Origin: Nitrosomonas sp.
GTDB taxonomy: Bacteria; Pseudomonadota; Gammaproteobacteria; Burkholderiales; Nitrosomonadaceae
Direction of reading: 5' to 3'
Length of the DNA stretch: 64,000 bases
NCBI GenBank assembly: GCA_031316255.1
Contig: JALDQW010000001.1
Span: 3,319,485-3,383,484, forward strand
The translations under genes and the position numbers were made by a program. Below, piece after piece: positions 44,125 through 53,083 of the stretch (position 1 is the first letter of the stretch; each line of letters begins with the position of its first letter). Below the pieces are notes generated by a model. The model was not told where the DNA came from, made no database searches, and saw only the letters and a program-made list of their open reading frames with translations.

Positions 44125-46258
44125 TTATCTGCCCACGCTAACGATCCGGGTGTTGTGGGTTAAAGCACCAGGGCAGGATTCAAGCAACACAACGGAAGCA
44201 AACCCTGACCCCATCGACACGCTTGCAGAATCCGTTTATTCAGCCTTTTGCCGCTCCATTGAACAACCGCTTGAACGCGGCATGGGCATTCCGGTTTTTT
44301 TTCATCGCACACCGCCCGAACCCGATATTCTCAATCAAAGTCGGCATACCATTTTGGTGGTTCTGGTGGATGACCGCATGGTCATCAGCCCGGAATGGAA
44401 CGAAGGACTGACCGCACTGGCGCAAGCCGTTCAAGCCAGCAATCAACAGCACCGGATTTACCCGGTATCGCTGACACCCAATGCGTTTAATTTCAACCCG
44501 GTCATTACCACAACCAACTTCATCCGTCTGCACCGGTATACTGAATCCAGACAGCCCGAACAACTTGCACAACTGACATTGACGCTGACACACGAACTCT
44601 GCCGCTTATTGCTGACAGGACCGGCAAATATTGAATCCATCAACAATCGCCTCAGTCCAACACCGGTCATGTTGTTTTTAAGCCATGCCAAAGCCGATGG
44701 CGAGGGACTTGCGGAAACACTGCGCGACCACATCGAGACCACCAGCGCGGTGCAGACCTTTTTCGACACCAACGACATTGCACCGGGCTTCGATTTTCGT
44801 TCCGAAATCGAAGACAATATCGAGCGCAGTGTACTGGTCGTCTTGCTGACTGATCACTATGCCTCACGCACCTGGTGCCGGCGTGAAGTGCTCTGGGCCA
44901 AAAGCAAGGGCTGTCCGTTGGTTGTTGTGCATGCTGTGCGCAACCGCGAAGAGCGCAGCTTTCCTTATCTCGGCAACACGCCGGTGATTCGCATCGCCGT
45001 GCAGGATTTTGACGCCAATCCTCAACAAAACAATTGGTGCGCACAAGCCGTCGCGCTGGCGCTCAATGAAATGTTGCGGTTCTGCTGGTTCCGCGCGCAT
45101 CTGAATGACCTCAAGAAAATCGGTTTGATTCCCAATCATTTGGAGCCTTGCCCATCCCCGCCGGAAATGCTGACCGTCATGGCAAAGCAAACGAACAATA
45201 AAACGGCAACGGATCTTCACCTGATTTATCCCGATCCACCGCTAGGCATGGAAGAGCGCCAATTGCTTACACAGGCCGCACCTAACGTCCATTTCACCAC
45301 ACCGACCAGTTGCGCAGGGTTATCCGGAAAAACTGAAAATGAAGCGCTATTGGAAGGCTTAAACATCGGTATTTCGATTTCAGATAGCCCCGATTTGGAA
45401 GCGCTGGGCATGAACAACAATCATTTGGATAACGCCATGATCGAAATCGCCCGCCACCTGTTGTCCCAAGGCGCGCATCTATCTTACGGCGGCGATCTGC
45501 GCCCCGGCGGTTTTACCGAGAAACTGCTGGAACTGGTCTGGACATATGACAGTCAACAGCAGAAACAACCGGTGATGCCGACACCCGAAGAAAAAGCCGA
45601 AACAGCCAGCCGCCGCCTGACCAACTATGTCGCCTGGCCGATTCACTTGAACTATTCCCCGGCCATTCTCGCGCAGTATTATTTGAAAAGCGTTTTCAAA
45701 TTCATCGACCCACCGGCAGATCTGAATCTGGGTACACAACAACAAAAAATCTTCACACCACCCGACACATCCGAACACCGCTACAGGTGGTACCGCAGCC
45801 TGACAGCCATGCGTGAACGCATGGCGGATGATATCAAAGCGAGAATCATACTCGGTGGCCAGATCCGGGGCTACGCTGGCGGGATACCCGGATTGCTCGA
45901 AGAAGTGCTGCTGACGATATGCCAGAAACAACCGGTTTATCTGCTCGGTGGTATGGGTGGTTGCGCGCGCGTGATTATCGATGCGATCGAAGGCCGTCAG
46001 CCCAATGAATTGACCGTTGACTATCAATCAGAAAGCAAAGGATACATGTCGTTCCTCAATTATGTACGCCATCAAGCCCGGACTGAAATCAACTACCCTG
46101 CCATGGTTGAAGAACTGGAACAGGCCGGTATTGCGGGTTTGAACAACGGCCTGACCGAGGAAGAAAACCGGATACTATTTACTACACCACATGTTCCGGT
46201 GATGGTGGCGTTGGTGTTGAAGGGGTTGGTGATATGTAAAAACCTTAAAAATACTTAA
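44108..46258 (+). CDS. TIR-SLOG protein (tandem TIR-like domains plus SLOG)
   Basis: I chose the ATG at 44108 (MNNRNNYLPTL), where it overlaps the preceding gene by 17 bp; the frame runs back to 43937 inside that gene. The 716-residue protein has an N-terminal TIR-like domain (about 5-150; ILVVLVDDRMVISPEWNEGL), a canonical TIR domain (about 185-302; VMLFLSHAKADGEGLAETLR, then YASRTWCRREVLWAKS with catalytic-type Glu about 260), a linker, and a C-terminal SLOG-like Rossmann domain (about 415-710; ISISDSPDL, LSYGGDLRPGGFTEK, LGGQIRGYAGGIPG, VYLLGGMGGCARVI). TIR domains cleave NAD+ or make nucleotide signals; SLOG binds such nucleotides. Having both in one chain suggests a self-contained defence or conflict effector related to Thoeris. 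Function is inference. Confidence 0.78.
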   Translation: MNNRNNYLPTLTIRVLWVKAPGQDSSNTTEANPDPIDTLAESVYSAFCRSIEQPLERGMGIPVFFHRTPPEPDILNQSRHTILVVLVDDRMVISPEWNEGLTALAQAVQASNQQHRIYPVSLTPNAFNFNPVITTTNFIRLHRYTESRQPEQLAQLTLTLTHELCRLLLTGPANIESINNRLSPTPVMLFLSHAKADGEGLAETLRDHIETTSAVQTFFDTNDIAPGFDFRSEIEDNIERSVLVVLLTDHYASRTWCRREVLWAKSKGCPLVVVHAVRNREERSFPYLGNTPVIRIAVQDFDANPQQNNWCAQAVALALNEMLRFCWFRAHLNDLKKIGLIPNHLEPCPSPPEMLTVMAKQTNNKTATDLHLIYPDPPLGMEERQLLTQAAPNVHFTTPTSCAGLSGKTENEALLEGLNIGISISDSPDLEALGMNNNHLDNAMIEIARHLLSQGAHLSYGGDLRPGGFTEKLLELVWTYDSQQQKQPVMPTPEEKAETASRRLTNYVAWPIHLNYSPAILAQYYLKSVFKFIDPPADLNLGTQQQKIFTPPDTSEHRYRWYRSLTAMRERMADDIKARIILGGQIRGYAGGIPGLLEEVLLTICQKQPVYLLGGMGGCARVIIDAIEGRQPNELTVDYQSESKGYMSFLNYVRHQARTEINYPAMVEELEQAGIAGLNNGLTEEENRILFTTPHVPVMVALVLKGLVICKNLKNT

Positions 46259-46444
46259 CGAGCAATAGTCTCAACAAGGTTGCTTCCATTTCAATGGTAG
46301 CCAGAGGATTTACCAAAAATTTAGGAAAATGCCGGGTTACTTGCAACAATCATACCAGCAAATCATAAGTTTTACTGAAAACCGGCATCTACTGCGGTTT
46401 GGCTTCACTCATATCAGCGTTTCATCGTCCAGAGATTTCATCGG

Positions 46445-46624
46445 TCAGAGACATGGGGACAAAACAACACGGAACCCAACATCGTCGTCACGAAAGCCCG
46501 GCACGTAGTAGTGGCGCACAGCACACCGCACATCGTTGGAGCCGTCGTTGAACGCAGCACCGCACAACAGAGGGTGTTCGTAATTCTGTGTCAACCTAAA
46601 ACTGATTACCGGTCTATCGTAAGT
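46445..46624 (-). pseudogene. Remnant of FGE-sulfatase (formylglycine-generating enzyme fold) protein
   Basis: Read on the minus strand, 59 codons after an in-frame stop give CGAAFNDGSNDVRCAVRHYY, then RDDDVGFRVVLSP and a stop. This is the C-terminal signature of the FGE/SUMF1 fold (GGSwNd...vRcavRn...R.d.iGFRvvlsP). No start codon with a ribosome site is present and the rest of the domain (about 200 residues) is missing, so it is a decayed fragment between the TIR-SLOG and glutamine amidotransferase genes. The same fold ends the variable proteins of diversity-generating retroelements, but no reverse transcriptase is in the window. Confidence 0.6.
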
Positions 46625-46650
46625 TTAAAATTTGTGGACGTAAACGTAGC

Positions 46651-47367
46651 CTATGCGTTAAAAAATTTAACCACCCAGCGTGCAAATAGCTGATCATCAA
46701 GCGGTGTGGCTAGTGACGCTTTTCCCTGCTCGAGCCGTTCGGCCGGAATGATGTTGCGGCGCACGTCCATCAGCGTGGACGAATAATCTTTCTTGAATTC
46801 CGGATGCCCCTGGACGCTCAGGAAATGATCACCATGCGCGAGTAGGTAGTACGGACAGAAGGCGCTGCCCGCCAGAACATCGATGTTCACATTCTTTGGC
46901 AGTGTTAACACTTGATCCTGATGGCTCGCGATCAGATTGAGATTGGGTTTGACGGGTTCCATCCAGGACTTTGTATATCCGGTTTGGTGCACCTGATTCA
47001 CGGTGACGCCAACTCCCCAACCTTTGTCGGATTTTCTGACTTCACCACCAAGCGCCTGAATCATGATCTGGTGGCCGAAACAGATGCCGAAATATTTTTT
47101 CCTGGCCTGATCCAGTTCGCGGATAAAATCTTCCAGTCGGGCAATCCACGGCAAATTGTCGTAGACGCTATGACGGCTGCCAGTGGAGATATACGCGTCG
47201 CATTCATCCAAATGCTGCGGATATTCCAATGCCTGAACATCGTACAACCTGAATTGATAGTCCGGTGCAACGTTGGCGAACAGTGCCGTGATCATCTGCG
47301 GATAGTCACCGAATTCCGATTGCAGTTCTTCGCGCACATGGTCGCATTGCAAGATACCGATTTTCAT
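46651..47367 (-). CDS. Class I glutamine amidotransferase-like protein
   Basis: The start at 47367 (MKIGILQCDHV) leaves 238 residues; the open frame extends to 47406 but those codons lie inside the IS element. Motifs are KKYFGICFGHQIMIQALGGE (nucleophile Cys) and FLSVQGHPEFKKD (His-Glu), so the catalytic triad is complete. Related proteins hydrolyse gamma-glutamyl amides (compare PuuD) or serve as GMP-synthase-like amidotransferases. It was the last gene of the glutamine synthetase-aldehyde dehydrogenase-alcohol dehydrogenase operon until the IS landed 9 bp ahead of its start. Confidence 0.82.
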   Translation of the reverse strand: MKIGILQCDHVREELQSEFGDYPQMITALFANVAPDYQFRLYDVQALEYPQHLDECDAYISTGSRHSVYDNLPWIARLEDFIRELDQARKKYFGICFGHQIMIQALGGEVRKSDKGWGVGVTVNQVHQTGYTKSWMEPVKPNLNLIASHQDQVLTLPKNVNIDVLAGSAFCPYYLLAHGDHFLSVQGHPEFKKDYSSTLMDVRRNIIPAERLEQGKASLATPLDDQLFARWVVKFFNA

Positions 47368-47372
47368 AGTGT

Positions 47373-47376
47373 TTAG
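47373..47376. repeat. Target duplication TTAG, left copy
   Basis: TTAG directly precedes the left IS end and is repeated directly after the right end (48853-48856). It fits the YTAR target pattern of IS701 elements. Confidence 0.8.
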
Positions 47377-48852
47377 TTCTACTTTGTCAGATTCAAATGA
47401 TCCCAACAGCGTATCAAGTTGATATATAATAACATATTGTTTAATAACTATTAATCACGATCATGTCGTGAAAATACTAAACGGTCACTCCAATTTGCCC
47501 TTCAGGGGCTTCCAGAAGCGCTTAGCGCGCATTTATCGTCATTTTCATCATTTTTTGTATCCTCGACGCGTGATGTCACAGCAACGTTCTACGGTTATTT
47601 GCGCGGACTTTTCCAGTCAGAACGAGCGAATATGCTGCGAATGGGCGAAGTCAACGAAGTTGATCACCAGGCTATGCAGCATATGCTAACATCAAGGGCG
47701 ATTGACTGGAACGGGTTTGGCGAGCAGATTGCGAGTGAAACGGATGCGTTGTTGGGTGGTTCTGCTGCTGTTTTGATTATCGATGAAAGCGCTTTTGCGA
47801 AGAAAGGAGAATCATCAGCGGGTGTTTCCCGACAATGGAATGGCCGACTTGGCAAGGTAGACAATTGCCAGGTCGGAGTATTTGCCAGTTTGTGCCAAAA
47901 CAGCATGGCCAGTTTGATTGATGTGCGCCTGTATTTACCGGAACATTGGGTGAGCGATTCAAATCGTTGCAAGAAGGCGGCAATACCTGAGGCATGCCGG
48001 TATTATCACAGCAAATGCGAGATTGCACTATCGATGATCGAAACAGCCAAACAACGCGGAGTGCGTTTTGGTTATGTCGGCATTGATGGTGGTTATGGCA
48101 AGGATCCTGCTTTCTTGCGAGGTGTTGATAAGCTTGGTTGCGCATTTGTTGCTGATGTTCACTGTCGGCAGATGGTTTATCTTGAAGACCCGATGCCATG
48201 CATTCCTGCCTGGAATGGCCGTGGCAGGCAACCGAAACACCTGAAGGCACAATCTGAAGCGATACGTGTTGATCAATGGGTATCTGAGCAGCCGGATACA
48301 GTATGGCGGCGTATTAAACTGCGTGAAGGTGAGAAAGGTATACTGGAAGCGGAATATCTTCATGCGTTGGTATGGGTATGGGATGGTAGCGAGAAACAAG
48401 CGCATCGCTGGCACTTGCTGGCTAGGCGGGAAGCCGGCGCTAGCGAAATATCGCATTATTGCTTATCCAATGCGTCACTTGAAACACCGTTACAGGAACT
48501 GGCGCAAGTACAGACGCAGCGTTTCTTCATTGAACATTGCTTTCATGAAGCGAAAAGCGAATGCGGCATGGACGATTATCAAGTACGCCGGTGGGATGCA
48601 TGGCATCATCACATGGCGCTGGTCATGCTGGCAACGCTATTCTTAGTCAAGCAAAAGATGCTTGGGCGCAAGCAATGGCCGATGTTATCCTTCAATGACC
48701 TGGTGACCGCATTAGCGCACATGCTGCCGCAAAGACAACTTACTACCGAGGATCTGGCTGATATTATTCATAAGCGACACCGGCGACGGCTCAGCGCTAA
48801 AAAATCTTCTGCCAGACGAAAAGTCGCTTTTGAGTAATCTGACAAAGTAGAA
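47377..48852. mobile_element. IS701-family insertion sequence, 1476 bp
   Basis: The element is bounded by perfect 17-bp terminal inverted repeats: TTCTACTTTGTCAGATT at 47377-47393 and its inverse AATCTGACAAAGTAGAA at 48836-48852. A 4-bp target duplication TTAG flanks it (47373-47376 and 48853-48856). It carries one DDE transposase gene. It sits in what was a 14-bp gap between the alcohol dehydrogenase stop (48862) and the glutamine amidotransferase start (47367), and so breaks a four-gene operon. The intact ends and duplication point to a recent insertion. Confidence 0.9.
47599..48837 (+). CDS. IS701-family DDE transposase
   Basis: DDE residues are visible: LIIDESAFAKKGESSAGV (first Asp), FGYVGIDGGYGKD (second Asp) and FFIEHCFHEAKSECGMDDY (Glu), with the IS701-typical SRQWNGRLGKVDNCQVGVF. 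The only start in this frame is a TTG at 47599. Yet the frame is open back to 47455 and the extra codons read like the usual transposase N-terminus (ALQGLPEALSAHLSSFSSFF, then STRDVTATFYGYLRGLFQSE). An ATG at 47463 is one frame off and stops after two codons. So the gene either uses an unusual start or has a small 5' frameshift. The 3' end reaches the right terminal repeat. Confidence 0.8.
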   Translation: MRGLFQSERANMLRMGEVNEVDHQAMQHMLTSRAIDWNGFGEQIASETDALLGGSAAVLIIDESAFAKKGESSAGVSRQWNGRLGKVDNCQVGVFASLCQNSMASLIDVRLYLPEHWVSDSNRCKKAAIPEACRYYHSKCEIALSMIETAKQRGVRFGYVGIDGGYGKDPAFLRGVDKLGCAFVADVHCRQMVYLEDPMPCIPAWNGRGRQPKHLKAQSEAIRVDQWVSEQPDTVWRRIKLREGEKGILEAEYLHALVWVWDGSEKQAHRWHLLARREAGASEISHYCLSNASLETPLQELAQVQTQRFFIEHCFHEAKSECGMDDYQVRRWDAWHHHMALVMLATLFLVKQKMLGRKQWPMLSFNDLVTALAHMLPQRQLTTEDLADIIHKRHRRRLSAKKSSARRKVAFE

Positions 48853-48856
48853 TTAG
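48853..48856. repeat. Target duplication TTAG, right copy
   Basis: This is the second copy of the 4-bp direct repeat flanking the IS701-family element; it lies 5 bp before the alcohol dehydrogenase stop codon. Confidence 0.8.
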
Positions 48857-48861
48857 TCTGG

Positions 48862-50034
48862 TTAAATTTGTCCATTGACCGCTTCGACAAAGATTTCTGA
48901 ATAGCGTTCTGCGGTAAACGCAATGGGGTTGCCACTGGCAGACGGATCGGCGGCTGACATTTCACCAATGCGCGCCGCCTGCGCCGTATCGATGCCGATG
49001 GCCGACAAACCATGTGGAATCCCGAGCTGGCTGCGCAGTGTCAATATCCAGCGCAGAAATCCATCAAACGATGTATCCTCAAGCGACAGGAACCAGCTCA
49101 ACCGTTCAATACGATCTTCTAACACAACCCGGTTGGCATTGAGAATATACGGCATTAGAATCGCATTGAGCAGGCCGTGATGCGCATCGTAAACCGCACC
49201 GAGCGAGTGCGCGATAGCATGCATGCCGCCAAGCCCTTTTTGGAACGCCGTTGCACCCATCAACGAAGCCGTCAGCATTTGCGTACGGGCATCCATATCC
49301 TGTCCATTTTCAAATGCCCGCGGCAAATAGTCTTTCACCAGCCGAATGCCTTCCATCGCAATGCCGTCGGCCATCGGGTGATAAAACGGTGCGCAATACG
49401 CTTCCAGATTATGCGACAGCGCATCCATGCCGGTCGCGGCGGTGATCTTGGGAGGCAACGATACCGTCAGTTCCGGGTCAAGAATCACGCGCGCGGGCAA
49501 CATGTTCGGATGAAAAATGATTTTTTTAACCTGTTGTTCGGTGTCGGTAATCACCGAAGCGCGGCCGACTTCTGAACCGGTTCCGGCTGTGGTGGGAACC
49601 GCAATCACAGTCGCCATACCCGCTTCGTTCACACGCAACCAGTTATCACCCCGGTCTTCAAAATTCCATAACGGGCGCTCCTGCCCGACCATCAGCGCTA
49701 CTGCCTTGCCTGCATCCAGCGCCGAACCACCACCCAATGCAATCACGCCGTCATGCTTGCCTGCGCGATATACGGCAACGCCGTCGCTGACATTCCGACC
49801 GGTGGGATTGCCCTGGATAGCGCTGAATATGCCGCAATGCAAACCGGCTGCATGGCAATGATCGACGATGTCCTGAACCATTGGCAGCACCGCCAAACCG
49901 GGGTCGGTAATCAGCAACGGTGCGTTCATGCCCAACTGTTTACAACTATCGGGTAATTCCTGAATACGTCCTTTGCCGACACGAATGGCGCACGGATAAT
50001 TCCAGTTGGCCATCAAGCTCAATGATTCTGTCAT
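48862..50034 (-). CDS. Iron-containing alcohol dehydrogenase
   Basis: This 390-residue protein belongs to the group III metal alcohol dehydrogenases: DGVIALGGGSALDAGKAVAL (NAD-binding GGGSxxDxxK), VPTTAGTGSEVGRASVITD, and metal-binding His in GMDALSHNLEAYCAP and KGLGGMHAIAHSLGAVYDAHHG. It interconverts an alcohol and an aldehyde with NAD(H). A good ribosome site (AGAGGGG) precedes the ATG, 9 bp after the aldehyde dehydrogenase gene. With its neighbours it suggests oxidation of an amino alcohol or its gamma-glutamyl derivative. The substrate is inferred only from context. Confidence 0.9.
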   Translation of the reverse strand: MTESLSLMANWNYPCAIRVGKGRIQELPDSCKQLGMNAPLLITDPGLAVLPMVQDIVDHCHAAGLHCGIFSAIQGNPTGRNVSDGVAVYRAGKHDGVIALGGGSALDAGKAVALMVGQERPLWNFEDRGDNWLRVNEAGMATVIAVPTTAGTGSEVGRASVITDTEQQVKKIIFHPNMLPARVILDPELTVSLPPKITAATGMDALSHNLEAYCAPFYHPMADGIAMEGIRLVKDYLPRAFENGQDMDARTQMLTASLMGATAFQKGLGGMHAIAHSLGAVYDAHHGLLNAILMPYILNANRVVLEDRIERLSWFLSLEDTSFDGFLRWILTLRSQLGIPHGLSAIGIDTAQAARIGEMSAADPSASGNPIAFTAERYSEIFVEAVNGQI

Positions 50035-50043
50035 ACGCCCCTC

Positions 50044-51435
50044 TTACGGTACGATTCGGATATGGTAGGATTTTGGCCGGGTAAATGCATTAAAACCCAG
50101 TTTCGACAAGGTGCAGCCGCGCCCGGTGTTTTTCACACCCGTCCACGCCAGTTCGGGGTCGAGATAATCGCAGCGGTTGACGAAAAACGTGCCGGTTTCG
50201 ATCCGATTGCCCAAGGCAACCGCTGTTTCAATATCCTGAGAAAAAATCGAGGCCGTCAGTCCGTACTCGCTGTCGTTCATTAGTTTCACCGCTTCTTCAT
50301 CGGAAGCAACTTTCATGATTCCCACGACCGGCCCGAAGCTTTCCTCGGTCATCACGCGCATATTGTGGTTAACTTCCGTAAGTACTTGCGGGGCCATATA
50401 AGGTGAATCTTCCTGATCCAGCGCAAAATCCGCCGGATTAATATGCGCCATCGCGCCTTGCGATACGGCTTCCTGAATCTGCTTTCGGACAAAGTCTGCC
50501 GCTTTGGCGTTGACCAATGGCCCAAGTGTCGTTTCGGGATCGTCCGGTCTTCCAAGCCGGTATTGTTTGGTCAGCGCAACGAATCGCTCGACAAATTCAT
50601 CGTAAACCGTTTCATGCACATAAATGCGTTCAACACCGCAACACGATTGCCCGGAATTGAAAAACGCACCATCGACGGTATTCTCCACGGCATCGTCCAG
50701 ATTGGCATCGGCGCGGATATAGCTCGGGTCTTTGCCGCCCAGTTCCAGCCCGATGCCGATAAACCGACCGGCGCCAAGTTGCTCGATTCTTGCGCCGACC
50801 GATACCGAACCGGTAAATGCAATAAAATTGATCCTACCCGATTGAATGATTGTTTCAGTGGCTTCATGCGATAGATGCAGATATTGAAATACGCCTTCAG
50901 GAATCCCGGCCTGTTTGAACGCATCGAAAATTCGTTCGGCGCATAACGGCACTTGCGCAGAATGTTTGAGCAACACCGCGTTGCCTGCCAGCAATGCCGG
51001 AATAATTGAGTTAATCGGCGTATGCAGCGGATAATTCCACGGCGCGATGACCAGCACCACGCCGACCGGTTCACGATCAATGTAGCGGATAAAACCGGGT
51101 TTGTCGCCGACCTGAACCGGCGTCAGCGTTTCATCGGCAATTGAAATCATGTAGCGCGCGCGATCGGCGAAACTGCGGACTTCGTTTGCAGCGTAGCGGA
51201 TCGGTCGACCCATCTGCCAGCACAATTCTTCGGCAATTACCGCTTTATTGGCAACAAACGCTTCAACCGCACGGCTGCAAATGGCCTTGCGTTCGGCCAG
51301 TGGCGTATTGCGCCAAACTGTCTGTGCCTGACCGGCTCTGGCTAATGCGGCCTGGATTTGTTGATTGTCAGCCAGCGGACGTTCCACATAAACAGAACCG
51401 TCTATCGGGCTAATTGTTTTTTGTATGACTGTCAT
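50044..51435 (-). CDS. Aldehyde dehydrogenase family protein
   Basis: This 463-residue protein has the family motifs FIAFTGSVSVGARIEQ, LELGGKDPSYIRADANLDDA (general-base Glu), FFNSGQSCCGVERIYVHETV (catalytic Cys) and MTEESFGPVVGIMKV. It should oxidise an aldehyde to an acid with NAD(P). It lies 9 bp upstream of the alcohol dehydrogenase gene and 24 bp after the glutamine synthetase-like gene. By analogy with PuuC it could oxidise a gamma-glutamyl aminoaldehyde; this is inference. Confidence 0.9.
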   Translation of the reverse strand: MTVIQKTISPIDGSVYVERPLADNQQIQAALARAGQAQTVWRNTPLAERKAICSRAVEAFVANKAVIAEELCWQMGRPIRYAANEVRSFADRARYMISIADETLTPVQVGDKPGFIRYIDREPVGVVLVIAPWNYPLHTPINSIIPALLAGNAVLLKHSAQVPLCAERIFDAFKQAGIPEGVFQYLHLSHEATETIIQSGRINFIAFTGSVSVGARIEQLGAGRFIGIGLELGGKDPSYIRADANLDDAVENTVDGAFFNSGQSCCGVERIYVHETVYDEFVERFVALTKQYRLGRPDDPETTLGPLVNAKAADFVRKQIQEAVSQGAMAHINPADFALDQEDSPYMAPQVLTEVNHNMRVMTEESFGPVVGIMKVASDEEAVKLMNDSEYGLTASIFSQDIETAVALGNRIETGTFFVNRCDYLDPELAWTGVKNTGRGCTLSKLGFNAFTRPKSYHIRIVP

Positions 51436-51459
51436 GGTTTTGGGTTCAAATTGTCAACA

Positions 51460-52833
51460 CTATATGATCTCAAAATACCGTTCCATTTCCCACTCGGTAA
51501 TATGCTTGCGGAACTGGCGTTCTTCCCATTCGCGCGTGGCGACAAAATGGTCGACAAACGCATCGCCAAACAGCGCTCGCGCTGCCTCGGAATGTCTCAA
51601 CCGTTGCGCCGCATCCCACAGCGTCGCTGGCAGCATTAAATGCGCGGGTGGCTGATGCTGGTAAGCGCTGCCTTTGATAAACGGCTCCGGTTCCCATTCA
51701 TGCACTATGCCATATAAACCGGACGCCAGCGCTGCGGCCAATGTGAGATAAGGATTGCCGTCAGCCGCACCCACGCGGTATTCAATGCGTTGCGATTTGT
51801 CACTGCCGGGAATCACGCGCAACGCCGTGGTACGGTTTTCAACGCCGCAGGTCGCGCCAGTCGGCGCCCATGCACCCGGAATCAACCGAGTGTAACTGTT
51901 CACCGTCGGCGCAATCATGCATAACAACTCAGGCATCAAACGCTGCTGTCCGGCAAGAAAGTGGCGTTGGGTTTTGCTCATGTTGTATTTCTGCGCGGGA
52001 TCGTAAAACGCAGAACGGCCATCGCTGCGGTTACGCAACGATAAATGAATATGCCCGCTCTGGCCGGGATAATCCAGCGACCATTTGGCCATGAACGTCG
52101 CCATCAGGTTGTTGCGTTGCGCCAGCACTTTCATGAACGTTTTGAACAGTGCGCCTTTGTCTGCCGCCTGTTCGGCGTGATCGACTGCTATCGCCGCTTC
52201 CAGCACGCCCGGCCCGGTTTCGTCATGCAATCCCTCAATCGGAAAATCCATCGCCTCGCTCAAATGCAGAATCTGGTCAAACAAATCGGCATGCACCGAA
52301 TTGCGCAGCACCGAATAGCCGAACCAACCCTGCGTCATTGGCTGCAGGTTTCTGAAGTTTTTCTCGCGCACACTTTCGGGCGTTTCGTTGAACATGAAAA
52401 ATTCGTATTCCAGCGCGGCAAACGCATCAAACCCCATTTCCTGTGCTTTGCCGATGACCCGTTTGAGCACATTGCGCGGACAGATTTGTGCGGCTTCCGC
52501 GTCAAATTCACAGATGAACAGCAGCATGTTGTCATCAAACGGAATTTCGCGGCAACTCTCGACGACCACGCGCACCGGCGCATCGGGATAACCGGTATGC
52601 CAGCCCGTATAGGCGGTATTGTCATAGAGCTGATCTTTCGAATCCCAACCGAGCACCACATCGCAAAAAGCCAACCCGTTCTCAAGCGATGCCAAAAACT
52701 TGTCCTTGCTGAGATATTTCCCCCGCATGACGCCATCGATATCGAAAATACCGATTTTGACATGCGTCCGATTACGCGCATTGACAATCTGCCGGGCATC
52801 TTCAACGGATTTGACCGCTCTGGGATTTAACAT
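51460..52833 (-). CDS. Glutamine synthetase-like (gamma-glutamyl ligase) protein
   Basis: I chose the ATG at 52833 (MLNPRAVKSVEDARQ), 6 bp after GAGGTG, giving 457 residues. The glutamine synthetase fold is seen in FAALEYEFFMFNETPESV (metal-binding Glu), SGHIHLSLRN (His of the nucleotide site) and NRTTALRVIPGSDKSQRIEYR (Arg pair). It lacks the adenylylation loop Tyr (NLYDLP) of true GlnA and belongs to the PuuA/IpuC-like group that makes gamma-glutamyl amides of amines. It is the first gene of the operon, followed by aldehyde and alcohol dehydrogenases and a class I amidotransferase, a set resembling the gamma-glutamylation route for amines. Confidence 0.85.
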   Translation of the reverse strand: MLNPRAVKSVEDARQIVNARNRTHVKIGIFDIDGVMRGKYLSKDKFLASLENGLAFCDVVLGWDSKDQLYDNTAYTGWHTGYPDAPVRVVVESCREIPFDDNMLLFICEFDAEAAQICPRNVLKRVIGKAQEMGFDAFAALEYEFFMFNETPESVREKNFRNLQPMTQGWFGYSVLRNSVHADLFDQILHLSEAMDFPIEGLHDETGPGVLEAAIAVDHAEQAADKGALFKTFMKVLAQRNNLMATFMAKWSLDYPGQSGHIHLSLRNRSDGRSAFYDPAQKYNMSKTQRHFLAGQQRLMPELLCMIAPTVNSYTRLIPGAWAPTGATCGVENRTTALRVIPGSDKSQRIEYRVGAADGNPYLTLAAALASGLYGIVHEWEPEPFIKGSAYQHQPPAHLMLPATLWDAAQRLRHSEAARALFGDAFVDHFVATREWEERQFRKHITEWEMERYFEII

Positions 52834-53083
52834 GGCACACCTCAACTGTTTTTTTTAACCTGTCAGACTGCTGATTAATTTCTACAGCACCGCTCTCATC
52901 GTGTTACCGCTATTATACGCCGCTGCATTTACATCCTACCGCAAGAATATTAACGTTTTTGGTCAGATAATTAATATAATGACGGACTGGACCTGAGCAA
53001 CATCATTTGACCTCAGATTTTAATCGTTCCGTTATTTTTAAAACCCGTGCAATAGTCGGAATTACGCCCTGCGCAACCGGTAG

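Noticed and set aside
52045-52830. Plus-strand frame of 261 codons
   Set aside because: Antisense to the glutamine synthetase-like gene, which has clear motifs; codon use of the shadow is unlike the neighbours.
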